This document shows, piece by piece, positions 1 to 8,825 of a DNA stretch of 35,599 bases. The notes beneath the pieces are model-generated. The model saw only the letters and a list, made by a program, of their open reading frames with translations, made no database searches and had not been told where the DNA came from. Made by a program: the position numbers and the translations under genes. This DNA comes from Mesorhizobium denitrificans (GTDB lineage Bacteria; Pseudomonadota; Alphaproteobacteria; Rhizobiales; Rhizobiaceae). The stretch is from contig NZ_QURN01000025.1 of NCBI RefSeq assembly GCF_003403035.1, positions 1 to 35,599 on the forward strand, given 5' to 3'. Each line of letters starts with the position of its first letter. The first letter of the stretch is position 1.

Positions 1-43
1 ACCGTATTGACCCCAGCATGACTCGAAATCCATAATCAGAGGT

Positions 44-92
44 GGCTCACTTCTCGATGGAAAACCCGGCTCACTTCTGAGTGGAAATCAAC
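44..92. mobile_element. Terminal repeats of an IS21-family-like insertion sequence (one end only)
   Basis: Two near-identical copies of a motif starting GGCTCACTTCT and ending TGGAA lie at 44-62 and 68-86, with a 24-bp period. Multiple short direct repeats at the terminus are typical of IS21-family elements, and the GGCTCAC type is familiar in rhizobial members. Bases 3-35 can be read as the last ten codons of an upstream frame ending in TAA, which would fit the istB 3' end, but this is too short to prove. The rest of the element would lie left of the window. Confidence 0.5.
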
Positions 93-244
93 AGTCCGTG
101 AGCGTCGCGAAAAATGAAGTCATCGTTTGGTCATTCCAACCGAGAATTGAATCTGCGGTACCTGCCGGATACGCGTCCAATTGCTGCCCGACGACGCGCG
201 TCTTGAGGGACGCCGGTCGCTCATGTTTGTGATGGCAGAGCCGT

Positions 245-907
245 TCATTGGGAGCTCGTCCCGCTGATTGATCCCGGTGGGTTGGCGAAATCCTCATGTA
301 CTAGCCGCTCGGAACCCGGAATGAAGTGCCCCTTATGGTCGTAGCGGAGCACGACCACGGCATCGAACACCGTGTCGGGCCAATAGCCGTCGGGAAAGAG
401 CGCATGGGGGTCGCCTCCTAATGCATCGATGACCTGCGGTACGCTGCCGTGATGCCAGGCGATGAGGATGGATTTTCCGTGGGTTTCGGTCGTCAACGCA
501 TGAACAAGCCCGACAATGTCCTTGTTGGTGAACCTCAAATCGAGAGGAATTCCAAGCGCCTTGCTCAAGGGGACAAGTGTTAGACGCTCGCGCGCACTGT
601 TTTTGGAATCGGCGGTTGCGATCAGCATATCAGGGTGAAACGCAGTCCCATTCAGCGTGAGATGTTGAAAATAGCTGACATAGGCCAATGCCCGCGCCTC
701 ACCCGCCGGAGAAAGCCCTGCACCGCTGGCCGGTTTCTCTGCATGCCGGACAATCAGTACCGTCGCGTCAGCGAGCCCCGCGGATGGCGTTTCGAGAGCG
801 AAACCGGTTGCAATCGGCATCGCAGCCAGCGCGATCAGCCAAGAAAGGACTCGGGCAAGAGAACGGGGGCGATTGATTCCTGCCAGGGAAAGGAAATTAT
901 AGGACAT
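245..907 (-). CDS. Secreted histidine phosphatase family protein
   Basis: The protein carries the phosphoglycerate-mutase-like signature VLIVRHAEKP, containing the catalytic phospho-accepting His, and a second conserved His in AWHHG. These define the histidine phosphatase superfamily. Preceding them is a hydrophobic stretch (SWLIALAAMPIATGFA) that looks like a signal peptide or membrane anchor, so it probably acts in the periplasm. I chose the start at 907 (MSYNFLS) because GGGAG sits about 7 bases upstream; the frame is open to 991, so longer starts exist. It is the last gene of a minus-strand group (ChrB-like, MFS, PAP2, this gene). The substrate is unknown; with a PAP2 phosphatase next door a phospholipid or sugar-phosphate substrate is possible but is only inference. 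Confidence 0.8.
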   Translation of the reverse strand: MSYNFLSLAGINRPRSLARVLSWLIALAAMPIATGFALETPSAGLADATVLIVRHAEKPASGAGLSPAGEARALAYVSYFQHLTLNGTAFHPDMLIATADSKNSARERLTLVPLSKALGIPLDLRFTNKDIVGLVHALTTETHGKSILIAWHHGSVPQVIDALGGDPHALFPDGYWPDTVFDAVVVLRYDHKGHFIPGSERLVHEDFANPPGSISGTSSQ

Positions 908-969
908 TTCTAGCTCCCGGTTCCAAGCCGCCATTGCTGTCATGAAGCCGCCAATTTTGGTGGCTTCGT

Positions 970-1521
970 CTACAGAATTCCCGTCACCCATCGATCGATG
1001 CGCGTGTTTTCCCGATAAGCCGCGCGGACGATAATGGCGGCAAGGATTCCGGTCAGTGCCCCGCCCAGAACATCGGTGACATAATGGGTTCCGAGATAGA
1101 TGCGGGAAAAAGCAATGAGCCCTGCGGCGGCGGCGATGCCAAACCCGGCGCGCCGCATGCCGTGTAGCAGGAATGCGGCCGCAATGGCGAAGCTCGCCGT
1201 TGCATGGTCGGAGGGGAACGAGGGATCGGCGCTGGGGGCGATCAGGAGATGGGTTATGCCGCCGTCATAGGGTCGCATCCGATGCACGAACAGCAAGATG
1301 AACTGATTGAGCGCGAGGCCCAGAAGGAACGAGAGCCCTGCCCCGACAAGAACGTGGCGCGTGTGCGATCTGTCGGCTCGTCGCCACCATTGAACGACGA
1401 CGGCAAGAACCATTAGCGGGACGCCGACCGCCGAAAGCCAGATCATCAGAAAATCGATGGCTGCGCTGTGGCCCGCCAAACCGTTCATCGAATGCGTAAC
1501 GGAAGCGTCGAGTTCATACAT
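970..1521 (-). CDS. PAP2-family membrane phosphatase (undecaprenyl-diphosphatase-like)
   Basis: This 183-residue membrane protein shows the three PAP2 phosphatase motifs: HRMRP, then PSFPSDHATA with the catalytic His, then SRIYLGTHYVTDVLGG. There are about five hydrophobic segments, as in BcrC/PgpB-type enzymes that dephosphorylate undecaprenyl pyrophosphate or phosphatidate at the membrane. AGGAGG lies just upstream of the ATG at 1521, so the start is well supported. It lies between the MFS gene and the histidine phosphatase on the same strand. With the lipid kinase at 3626-4552 it suggests a small lipid-phosphate module. The exact substrate cannot be told from sequence. Confidence 0.88.
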   Translation of the reverse strand: MYELDASVTHSMNGLAGHSAAIDFLMIWLSAVGVPLMVLAVVVQWWRRADRSHTRHVLVGAGLSFLLGLALNQFILLFVHRMRPYDGGITHLLIAPSADPSFPSDHATASFAIAAAFLLHGMRRAGFGIAAAAGLIAFSRIYLGTHYVTDVLGGALTGILAAIIVRAAYRENTRIDRWVTGIL

Positions 1522-1616
1522 CTAAGCCTCCTGGGCTCGGCCTCCAGTTTCGACGCGAGTGAAATGCCCTCAGATAATGGACGGATGAGGGTTGACGGTT
1601 CGGCTCCACGAGGCGT

Positions 1617-2834
1617 TCACGCATGGGGCCGCTCTCTCAGACGGCTTCGGATGACGAACAAACCTGAAAGCGTCAGCACGGTGAAGCCGGCACCCGCCAT
1701 GAATGTGCCTTGCGGCCCGGCCATATCCCAAAGCGCCCCGGCAACGACGCTGGCGGCAAGCAGCGCAATGCCCGTCATAAGATTGAACATGCCGAACGCG
1801 GTCCCCAGCAGTTCAGGTGGTGCGGCCTCGGCAATAAGGGTTGCCAACAAGCCTTGGGTAAAGCCCATATGCAGGCCCCAAAATACAACCCCGATCCCGA
1901 GCCCAACGATATTCGTCGAGAAAGCAAGAATAAGATCGGCCAAGAGAAGAAGGACGAGACCCAGTGCCAAAAGGGTCAGGCGATTGACACGATCGGACAG
2001 CACGCCGACCGGATAGGCCGAAAGCGAATAGGCGAGGCTCATCATCACCAGGACGACCGGAACCAATGCCAGCGGCATCCCGATCGATTGCGCGCGCAGA
2101 ATCAGGAAGGCTTCACTGAAGCGAGCAAGCGTGAAGACAGCAGCAACCGCCACAATCCACCAATAGGTCGCGCCCAGACGGCGGAGTTCGTCGCGATGCA
2201 GCGGCATGCGAACACGGCGCTGTTCCCGCGGGCGTTCTGGCTCCTTCACAGCAACGAGGATCAGAGCAACGGACAGGAATGCCGGAATCACAGCAATCCA
2301 GAATACCGTCTGGAAATGATCCACCGTCAGCCACATCAGGCCGATGGCAAAGAGTGGGCCGAGAAATGCACCGATCGTATCCAGTGACTGGCGAAGACCA
2401 TAACTCGCGCCGCGCAGATGCGGCGGTGCAAGTTCCGCAACAAGGGCATCTCGCGGTGCACCTCGAATGCCCTTGCCGATCCGATCGATGAAGCGTGCCG
2501 CGATGAGCCACTCGATCGAGAACGCCAAGGGAAAGATCGGTTTGGTCAGGGCAGCCAGGCCATAGCCGAGCACCGCGAGGAATTTGCGTTTGGCGAGCCA
2601 ATCGCTGAGCGCGCCCGAAAAAACTTTTGTGACCGACGCCGTTCCTTCCGCGACGCCTTCGATCACGCCGACAGCCAGAGCCGAAGTGCCGAGTACCGTC
2701 ACCATGTAGACGGGCAGCAGTGCGTGGATCATCTCCGACGAGATGTCCATCAGCATCGAGACGAAGCCAAGGGCCCAGATTCCGGCTGGAATTCCCTGCC
2801 GGGTGCTGTCGCGCTCTATGCTCCCGCCTTTCAT
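1617..2834 (-). CDS. MFS transporter
   Basis: This 405-residue protein has about twelve hydrophobic segments and the loop motif GALSDWLAKRKFL between TM2 and TM3, matching the major facilitator motif A (GxLsDrxGRr). A second copy of the loop, VGVLSDRVNRL, occurs in the C-terminal half. The N-terminus (DISSEMIHALLPVYM) resembles MFS_1 permeases found next to ChrB-domain genes. It starts 24 bp after the ChrB-like gene on the same strand and is probably co-transcribed with it. The substrate is unknown; export of a toxic anion or drug would be a guess from context. Confidence 0.88.
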   Translation of the reverse strand: MKGGSIERDSTRQGIPAGIWALGFVSMLMDISSEMIHALLPVYMVTVLGTSALAVGVIEGVAEGTASVTKVFSGALSDWLAKRKFLAVLGYGLAALTKPIFPLAFSIEWLIAARFIDRIGKGIRGAPRDALVAELAPPHLRGASYGLRQSLDTIGAFLGPLFAIGLMWLTVDHFQTVFWIAVIPAFLSVALILVAVKEPERPREQRRVRMPLHRDELRRLGATYWWIVAVAAVFTLARFSEAFLILRAQSIGMPLALVPVVLVMMSLAYSLSAYPVGVLSDRVNRLTLLALGLVLLLLADLILAFSTNIVGLGIGVVFWGLHMGFTQGLLATLIAEAAPPELLGTAFGMFNLMTGIALLAASVVAGALWDMAGPQGTFMAGAGFTVLTLSGLFVIRSRLRERPHA

Positions 2835-2858
2835 CGCGGCTGTTCCATCATCCTCGTC

Positions 2859-3404
2859 TCACCGATTTTCATCGTGCGCGTCGAAGACCCGTTGAGCGTA
2901 GCCGTCGAGCAGCACCTCGCAGGCTTTCAGGCGCTCGGTGGCTTCCTCGGCAAGTGTCCCGCCGTAAAAGTCGAGCTTCTTGATCTTCTCCAGCCAGCCC
3001 TGGAGCTTCTTGAGGTCGGTGTCTTCCTCTTCAAGCTCGGCATAGGTGAATTTGTTGATCGCGATCTCCTTGGCGATCTCGATCTCGTAATCGGCACAGC
3101 GTCCCAGGAATTCGCGGTACTGATCGTCGCGATCCGCCTTGAAGCGCGCGACCACCTTGTCCTCCTGGGCACGATCAAGCGCAACGGTCTCAAGGATTAC
3201 GGACTCGCCGCCCATTTTGGCGACATCGTTCTCCAGCATCTTCAACCGGCGGACATGGTCGTCTGTTTTCGGCAGCAAGCAGACACCGTTCTGGAGATAG
3301 ATCGCACCCATTCCCTTTAGCCGCCGCCACAGCGCGACGCGCTTCGTGGCAGGCTCAGGGGGCACCTTGTAAGTGAGAAGAAGCCAAGTTGGCACAACCA
3401 TCAC
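2859..3404 (-). CDS. ChrB N-terminal domain protein (chromate-resistance-associated)
   Basis: The 181-residue protein matches the N-terminal domain of ChrB: an opening TWLLLTYKVPPEPATKRVAL, then a WRRLKGMGAIYLQNGVCLLP segment, and an acidic helical C-terminal half. Full-length ChrB, about 300 residues, has a second domain that is missing here; short forms with only this domain are common. In ChrB the domain is linked to chromate sensing and regulation of chrA. No chrA lies in the window; the partner is the MFS gene 24 bp downstream. The frame opens with GTG at 3404 immediately followed by ATG, so either could be the start. Confidence 0.8.
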   Translation of the reverse strand: MMVVPTWLLLTYKVPPEPATKRVALWRRLKGMGAIYLQNGVCLLPKTDDHVRRLKMLENDVAKMGGESVILETVALDRAQEDKVVARFKADRDDQYREFLGRCADYEIEIAKEIAINKFTYAELEEEDTDLKKLQGWLEKIKKLDFYGGTLAEEATERLKACEVLLDGYAQRVFDAHDENR

Positions 3405-3625
3405 CAGAACCTAATGCAACGACCGTAACAAATCAACGCCTACGTTCAGCCTCTCCTGCCAATCCTGGTAGCGTCACTGCTCAATGCCGTCACACTATCG
3501 CGCCAAACACCGCCGCAGATAGCTAGAGGCTTTCACGACCAAAAGATTGGTTCCGCCAAATCGCGACATCTGGCATGCTGGCAGCACGCTTGACCTCCAT
3601 TCTCTTACCCTGTCCGGTGCCGCCT

Positions 3626-4552
3626 ATGAGAGTTCTGGTTCTCCTGAATGCAGGTGCTGGCTCGATCAAGCAGGCCAATAGCTATGACCTGAAGCAGCAG
3701 CTTCGAGGCGGGCTTCAAGCACGCGGGCTCGAGGCGGATGTGCGGCTGGTGGTGGGCCGTGACATTGCGAAATTAGCCCATGAGTTCGTCAGCTCGAAAT
3801 CATCCGGTGACGAACCATCGATCCTCGTGGTTGGCGGGGGCGACGGCACGCTCGGTTCCGCGGCGTCGGCCGTCGTAGGGACCGATGTGATGCTTGGCGT
3901 CCTGCCGCTTGGCACCCTCAATCATTTCGCTAGGGATATCGGCCTGTCGAACGATCTGGAAGCTGCCATGGACACGATCGCTGCCGGGCACGTAGAGGCG
4001 ATAGATGTTGCGGAGGTAAACGGTCGGGTCTTCCTCAATAACTCGTCGATCGGCATTTACCCGTTTCTCGTGGCCGAACGATCCGCGGAGCAGAGGCGGT
4101 GGGGGCTGGGAAAGCTTGCCGCTCTCGGGCCGGCGCTTGTTCTGACACTTAAGGCTTCGTCGTGGCAAAGGGTCAAGATTTCGATCGATGGCAACGGGCG
4201 AGAACAGCGGACGCTCTGCGTGTTCGTCGGCAACAATTTCTACGATCTGAACACGCTGGGCCGCCGCAGTAGTCTTATGTCCGGAGAACTGTGTGTCTAC
4301 GTCGTGAAGCAGCAGTCCTGGCTGGAGCTGGCGCTACTGCCGTTCAAGGTCGCCCTCGGCTTGATTGATCCGCTTCGCGATGTCGAGCTTTTCCGGGTGC
4401 AACGCCTGGAGATCAAGGCGCGCCGACGGCAAATGCGCGTCGCGATGGATGGGGAGACCGCCAAGGAGACAATGCCTTTGCGCTATCGGATATGGTCGCA
4501 CTCTTTGCAGGTGCTCGTGCCCAATTTGGAAAACGCCCCGCGACCCTTGTGA
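3626..4552 (+). CDS. Diacylglycerol kinase family lipid kinase
   Basis: The protein begins MRVLVLLNAGAGS and contains VVGGGDGTLG followed by LPLGTLNHFARDIG, the nucleotide-binding signature of the DAGK catalytic domain shared by DgkB, YegS and sphingosine kinases. Its length of about 308 residues is normal for the family. It should phosphorylate a lipid acceptor with ATP at the membrane face. I chose 3626 because the family N-terminus begins here; the frame is open from an ATG at 3575 and neither start has a clear ribosome site. It is divergent from the ChrB-like gene, with about 220 bp between them. The lipid substrate is unknown. Confidence 0.85.
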   Translation: MRVLVLLNAGAGSIKQANSYDLKQQLRGGLQARGLEADVRLVVGRDIAKLAHEFVSSKSSGDEPSILVVGGGDGTLGSAASAVVGTDVMLGVLPLGTLNHFARDIGLSNDLEAAMDTIAAGHVEAIDVAEVNGRVFLNNSSIGIYPFLVAERSAEQRRWGLGKLAALGPALVLTLKASSWQRVKISIDGNGREQRTLCVFVGNNFYDLNTLGRRSSLMSGELCVYVVKQQSWLELALLPFKVALGLIDPLRDVELFRVQRLEIKARRRQMRVAMDGETAKETMPLRYRIWSHSLQVLVPNLENAPRPL

Positions 4553-4612
4553 TGCCAATATGTGACAGAGGCTTGGTGACTGCCATCGTCCGGCGGTGGC
4601 TTGCCACTACTC

Positions 4613-4978
4613 TCAATCATCCCAACCACTATTCCAGCCGTTGTCCGATCCGTCGTCCCAATAATCGTCGTTTCGTGACGGATAATTCGGTACGATGCGG
4701 ATTATCGGCCGCGGCTCATAGCGTCGATAATATTCGTAGCTTGGCTCGTAGGTACGATATGCTCTTTGGTAGTGTCGCCAACGTTGCACATTGTGCTTCC
4801 TGTCGACCTTTCGCGGACGGACACAGTAACCGTCACGCGTCAGGTACGAGCACGTCACATGGGCCTGCTGTACAAGGTCATCATGGACTGGTGAGCCCAG
4901 CAGCATCGCTGGCGCCGCCTGAACAGCAAATGCAGCCACTGAGATTGCGCCTGTTAAGACAAGGACCGAATATTTCAT
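4613..4978 (-). CDS. Small secreted hypothetical protein, Tyr/Arg/Asp-rich
   Basis: This 121-residue protein has a clear signal peptide (MKYSVLVLTGAISVAAFAVQAAPA). The mature part has two Cys residues (CSYLTRDGYC), a Tyr/Arg-rich middle, and an Asp/Trp/Gly tail (DDYWDDGSDNGW). The start is fixed by AAAGGAGG about 6 bases upstream of the ATG. I do not recognise the family. It is convergent with the lipid kinase gene and is probably transcribed alone. Confidence 0.7.
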   Translation of the reverse strand: MKYSVLVLTGAISVAAFAVQAAPAMLLGSPVHDDLVQQAHVTCSYLTRDGYCVRPRKVDRKHNVQRWRHYQRAYRTYEPSYEYYRRYEPRPIIRIVPNYPSRNDDYWDDGSDNGWNSGWDD

Positions 4979-5348
4979 CTGCCCCTCCTTTGGGTCATGA
5001 TCCGATAGCTCAACGCCTGAATTCTGAGCGATTTGGGGCGGCTCCCAATCACTTTGATTTTAATTCGGACATAGATTCGGCGCAACAGCATGACCATCGC
5101 CGAGCGCAACGGTGCACGCTGGTACCGCAACGATCCACCGCGTCGAATTTCGGCGCATGAGCGGGTCAAAGGACGGCCCGAACCTCTCAATGTCAAAGTC
5201 GAGTTTCTGGCTGAACGCAGCAAGCGACAGGTGATCCGGTGCCGTTCAGACACATTCGACTGGTGTTACGGCAGGGATAAACACGACGCACTTCTCCATG
5301 CGGGGCGCCATTTCGCCTGTCTAAGCCTGTTTATGGTCCCGCGCCTGA
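4979..5348. other. Gap without a supported gene
   Basis: Apart from the ribosome site of the secreted-protein gene at its left edge, I see no convincing gene. Short open frames exist on both strands, but they lack ribosome sites and one runs antisense into the copper chaperone gene. Confidence 0.5.
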
Positions 5349-5543
5349 TCAGGTCGTCGTTGCCGAGTAGCCGGCTTCCTCAAGAACCTGAAGAATAGCG
5401 GCCTGCGTCGCGGCCGTTTCGATCTTGACACCGCGCGAGGCGGGGTCGGCCTCGACCCTGGCGTTCGGGTCAACCGACTGGATAGCCTTGGTGACGGACC
5501 GGGCGCAGCCGCCGCAGGTCATGTTGTCGATACTGATTTCCAT
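5349..5543 (-). CDS. copZ: Copper chaperone (heavy-metal-associated domain protein)
   Basis: This 64-residue single HMA domain begins MEISIDNMTCGGCARSV, with the metal-binding CxxC in MTCGGC, and ends with the typical VLEEAGYSA strand. Proteins of this size are CopZ-type Cu(I) chaperones that deliver copper to the HMA domains of CopA in the cytoplasm. The start at 5543 is supported by GGAG about 7 bases upstream and by family length; a longer in-frame start at 5615 would lie inside the promoter repeat and is unlikely. It is divergent from the copA-type ATPase gene and shares its CueR-type control region. Confidence 0.9.
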   Translation of the reverse strand: MEISIDNMTCGGCARSVTKAIQSVDPNARVEADPASRGVKIETAATQAAILQVLEEAGYSATTT

Positions 5544-5580
5544 GTGTGTTCTCCGTAGCTTCGATCTCACGGCCCTAGAA

Positions 5581-5661
5581 ATGGGGCTTCCAGCGATGGG
5601 AAGGTCAAGTGGCACAAAAACAAAATTCTTCTATTGACCTTCCCATCGCTGGAAGCCCCAT
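5581..5661. promoter_or_regulatory. Divergent CueR-type promoters: perfect 28-bp inverted repeat
   Basis: Bases 5581-5608 and 5634-5661 are exact reverse complements of each other, separated by 25 bp. Each arm contains TTGACC as a -35 box followed by a 19-bp spacer (5640-5658 on the right) holding CCTTCCCATCGCTGGAAG, the form of a CueR/MerR operator. The -10 is weak: CATCTT at 5659-5664 on the right and CATTTC on the left. A 19-bp spacer overlapped by the operator is the hallmark of MerR-family activated promoters. The right arm should drive the Cu(I) ATPase and the left arm copZ. Confidence 0.85.
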
Positions 5662-5704
5662 CTTCAATCCGAATTGATTTTTCGGAATGAGAAAGGAGGC
5701 GGCC

Positions 5705-8203
5705 ATGAATGCCCCCATTCGAGCGACAGACCTATCTGGAACGATATCGCTGCCCATCGACGGCCTGACCTGCGCAGCCTGCGTCGGCCGGGTCGAACGA
5801 GCCCTCAGGGCCGTGCCGGGCGTTGACGCCGCATCGGTCAATCTGGCGACGGAACGTGCCAGCATTGCGATCGGATCGGGCGTCGCCCGCACGACGCTTG
5901 TCGAGGCTGTCGAAAACGCCGGTTATTCCGTGCCGGTGATCCCGGCCGGCTCAGCCGGCGTCGTCGAGTTATCGATCGAGGGCATGACCTGTGCTTCCTG
6001 CGTGGGCCGCGTTGAGCGCGCCTTGAAGACGGTTCCCGGCGTGACGGAGGCCGTTGTCAATTTGGCGACGGAGCGCGCCACCGTACGAGGGACGGCCGAT
6101 GCGGCAGCCCTGATCGCGGCAATCGGCGAAGCCGGCTATGACGCAAGAACCATCCGCATTGGCGCTGGCGATGAAGACGAGGCGGCGCAACACGCGCAAA
6201 AGAAGCAGGTGGAGCAGCGCCGGCTGACCCGCGACTTCACGCTTGCCGCGATCCTGACGGCACCCGTGTTCCTGATCGAGATGGGATCTCATCTCATTCC
6301 TGACATGCATGGCCTGATCGAAGCGAGCATCGGCATGCAGTGGAGCTGGTACATCCAGTTCGCGCTGACGACGATTGTGCTGTTTGGTCCGGGTATCCGC
6401 TTCTATCAAAAGGGCCTGCCTGCGCTCTGGCGCCTTGCGCCCGACATGAACTCGCTGGTCGCGGTAGGCACGCTGGCGGCTTACGGCTATTCGCTGGTCG
6501 CGACCTTCTCGCCCAGCCTCCTGCCCGCTGGCACGATCAATGTCTATTATGAAGCCGCCGCCGTCATCGTGACGCTAATCTTGCTTGGCCGGCTACTGGA
6601 GGCGCGCGCCAAGGGCCGCACATCCGAGGCGATCAAGCGTCTGGTCGGCTTGCAGGCCAAGACCGCGCGGGTCCTCCGCGACGGCAAGACCCTCGACCTC
6701 CCGATCGGCTCGGTCGTCGCCGGCGATATCATCGAGGTTCGCCCCGGCGAGCGGGTGCCGGTCGACGGCGAAGTGGTCGAGGGCGACAGCTATGTCGATG
6801 AATCGATGATCACCGGCGAGCCCATTCCGGTAGGCAAGACGACCGGGAGCGAAGTCGTCGGCGGCACAGTCAACCAGAATGGCGCATTCACGTTTCGCGC
6901 AACCGCCGTCGGCGGCGACACGGTTCTGGCGCAGATCATCCGCATGGTCGAGGAGGCGCAAGGCTCGAAGCTGCCCATCCAGGCGCTGGTGGACAAAGTA
7001 ACGATGTGGTTCGTCCCTGCCGTCTTCGCAGTCGCAGCGCTTACCTTCGCGGCATGGCTCTGGTTCGGCCCCTCGCCCGCCCTGACCTTCGCGCTGGTCA
7101 ATACCGTCGCGGTCCTGATCATCGCCTGCCCCTGCGCCATGGGTCTGGCAACGCCGACCTCGATCATGGTGGGCACCGGGCGCGGTGCGGAACTCGGCGT
7201 GCTTTTCCGCAGGGGCGAAGCGCTCCAGCTTCTGAAGGACGCAAGGGTCGTGGCCGTCGACAAGACCGGCACCCTGACTGAAGGCAGGCCGGCGCTGACC
7301 GATCTGGAACTGGCCATCGGCTTCGACCGCGCGAAGGTGCTGGGCCTGGTCTCGGCCGTCGAGGCCAAATCGGAGCACCCGATCGCGCGAGCGATCGTGG
7401 ATGCCGCCACCGATGAGGGCATCGCGCTGCCACCGGTGACGGATTTCCAGTCGGTCACAGGCTTCGGCGTCACGGCTCTGGTCGAGGGCCAGCGCGTCGA
7501 GATCGGCGCTGACCGCTTTATGATCGAACTCGGCCATGACGTCGCCGGCTTTGCGGCTGTCGCCGAACGCCTTGGCGACGAGGGCAAGACGCCGCTCTAT
7601 GCCGCGATAGACGGCAGGCTGGCGGCGATCATCGCCGTGGCCGATCCGATCAAGGATACGACGCCCGCCGCGATCGAGGCCATGCACGCGCTTGGCCTCA
7701 AGGTCGCGATGATCACCGGCGACAATGCCCGTACTGCCAGGGCCATCGCGTCCCGGCTTGGGATCGACGAGGTGGTGGCCGAAGTACTGCCCGACGGCAA
7801 GGTCGATGCGGTGCGCCGTCTCAAGGCCGAGCATGGCAAGGTCGCCTTCGTCGGCGACGGCATCAACGACGCTCCGGCGCTGGCCGAGGCGGATGTCGGA
7901 CTTGCGATCGGCACCGGCACGGACATTGCCATCGAGGCAGCGGACGTGGTGTTGATGTCGGGCAGCTTGCAGGGGGTACCGAACGCCATTGCGCTGTCCA
8001 AGGCGACGATCGGCAACATAAGGCAGAACCTGTTCTGGGCGTTTGCCTATAACACCGCCCTGATCCCGGTCGCCGCCGGCCTGCTCTATCCGGCCTACGG
8101 CATCCTCCTGTCGCCGGTCTTCGCCGCCGGTGCCATGGCCCTTTCGAGCGTGTTCGTGCTCGGCAATGCGCTACGGTTGCGCACGTTCAAGGTGGCGAAC
8201 TGA
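5705..8203 (+). CDS. copA: Copper-translocating P-type ATPase (P1B-1)
   Basis: This 832-residue Cu(I) exporter carries two N-terminal HMA domains with CxxC at about residues 23-26 ([10 protein letters not shown]) and 96-99 ([10 protein letters not shown]). The transmembrane CPC motif is at 475-477 ([13 protein letters not shown]), the phosphorylated Asp at about 519 (DKTGTLTEG), and TGDN and [10 protein letters not shown] lie in the ATP-binding and hinge regions. These define a P1B-1 ATPase moving Cu(I) from cytoplasm to periplasm. The start at 5705 is chosen because AAAGGAGG sits just upstream; an ATG at 5687 lies before that site. Expression should be activated by CueR from the promoter repeat, with cueR just downstream. 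Confidence 0.95.
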   Translation: MNAPIRATDLSGTISLPIDGLTCAACVGRVERALRAVPGVDAASVNLATERASIAIGSGVARTTLVEAVENAGYSVPVIPAGSAGVVELSIEGMTCASCVGRVERALKTVPGVTEAVVNLATERATVRGTADAAALIAAIGEAGYDARTIRIGAGDEDEAAQHAQKKQVEQRRLTRDFTLAAILTAPVFLIEMGSHLIPDMHGLIEASIGMQWSWYIQFALTTIVLFGPGIRFYQKGLPALWRLAPDMNSLVAVGTLAAYGYSLVATFSPSLLPAGTINVYYEAAAVIVTLILLGRLLEARAKGRTSEAIKRLVGLQAKTARVLRDGKTLDLPIGSVVAGDIIEVRPGERVPVDGEVVEGDSYVDESMITGEPIPVGKTTGSEVVGGTVNQNGAFTFRATAVGGDTVLAQIIRMVEEAQGSKLPIQALVDKVTMWFVPAVFAVAALTFAAWLWFGPSPALTFALVNTVAVLIIACPCAMGLATPTSIMVGTGRGAELGVLFRRGEALQLLKDARVVAVDKTGTLTEGRPALTDLELAIGFDRAKVLGLVSAVEAKSEHPIARAIVDAATDEGIALPPVTDFQSVTGFGVTALVEGQRVEIGADRFMIELGHDVAGFAAVAERLGDEGKTPLYAAIDGRLAAIIAVADPIKDTTPAAIEAMHALGLKVAMITGDNARTARAIASRLGIDEVVAEVLPDGKVDAVRRLKAEHGKVAFVGDGINDAPALAEADVGLAIGTGTDIAIEAADVVLMSGSLQGVPNAIALSKATIGNIRQNLFWAFAYNTALIPVAAGLLYPAYGILLSPVFAAGAMALSSVFVLGNALRLRTFKVAN

Positions 8204-8214
8204 TAAACTGCGGC

Positions 8215-8239
8215 AGCCGTTCCTATATTCGGAACGGCT
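8215..8239 (+). terminator. Hairpin after copA, possible terminator
   Basis: AGCCGTTCC (8215-8223) pairs perfectly with GGAACGGCT (8231-8239) around a 7-base loop. Only two T residues follow, so it may be a weak terminator or an attenuator between copA and cueR. Confidence 0.5.
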
Positions 8240-8265
8240 TTCGCGCCATTTTAGGAAGAATGCTG

Positions 8266-8703
8266 ATGAACATCGGACGGGCATCGAAGGAATCGGGCGT
8301 CTCGGCCAAGATGATCCGCTACTACGAACAGACCGGCCTCATTCCGGCCGCCGACCGGACGGCGTCGGGCTATCGCGACTATTCGGATACCGATGTGAAT
8401 ATGCTGCGGTTCGTGCGCCGGGCACGCGATCTCGGCTTCTCGGTCGCAGAGATCGGTGATCTGCTCGGGCTTTGGCGCGATGAAACCCGCGAAAGTTCAG
8501 AGGTCAAACGGTTGGCGCAGGGGCATGTCCATGAACTGGAAAGGAAGATCAAAGACCTTCAGGACATGGTCAATACGCTGAGCGTGCTCATCGACTCCTG
8601 CCGGGGAGACCACCGCCCGCATTGCCCGATCCTGCAACGGCTCGAAACCGATCAGGAGGATGAGGACCTGTCTATCCGTCGGCGCGCCGGCGCAATCGCG
8701 TGA
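8266..8703 (+). CDS. cueR: Cu(I)-responsive MerR-family transcriptional regulator
   Basis: The protein begins MNIGRASKESGVSAKMIRYYEQ, the MerR winged-helix DNA-binding domain, and continues with a long dimerisation helix and a metal-binding loop with Cys112 and Cys120 (CRGDHRPHC). The C-x7-C spacing at these positions matches the Cu(I)/Ag(I) site of CueR. The start at 8266 is preferred over the ATG at 8260 because AGGAAG lies 7 bases before it. It follows copA by about 60 bp, separated by a hairpin, and should activate the two CueR-type promoters at 5581-5661. The C-terminal tail is acidic and then Arg-rich. Confidence 0.92.
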   Translation: MNIGRASKESGVSAKMIRYYEQTGLIPAADRTASGYRDYSDTDVNMLRFVRRARDLGFSVAEIGDLLGLWRDETRESSEVKRLAQGHVHELERKIKDLQDMVNTLSVLIDSCRGDHRPHCPILQRLETDQEDEDLSIRRRAGAIA

Positions 8704-8825
8704 CCGCTGCTCACTGCACACCATCGAATGGTCTTTCGACAGCCGATTTGCAGCACCTGCGGCCGGGCGTCACAACGCCTGCCCGGTGGTTGGCATCCAG
8801 GCACCGGACTGTATAGTTGCGCGTG

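Noticed and set aside
5090-5398. Plus-strand open frame of 102 codons between the secreted protein and copZ
   Set aside because: It overlaps the real copZ gene antisense, has no ribosome site and no family likeness.
6593-7834. Long minus-strand frame opposite the Cu(I) ATPase gene
   Set aside because: It is the antisense shadow of a GC-rich, clearly conserved gene; its composition (Asp/Arg/His-rich) is typical of such shadows.
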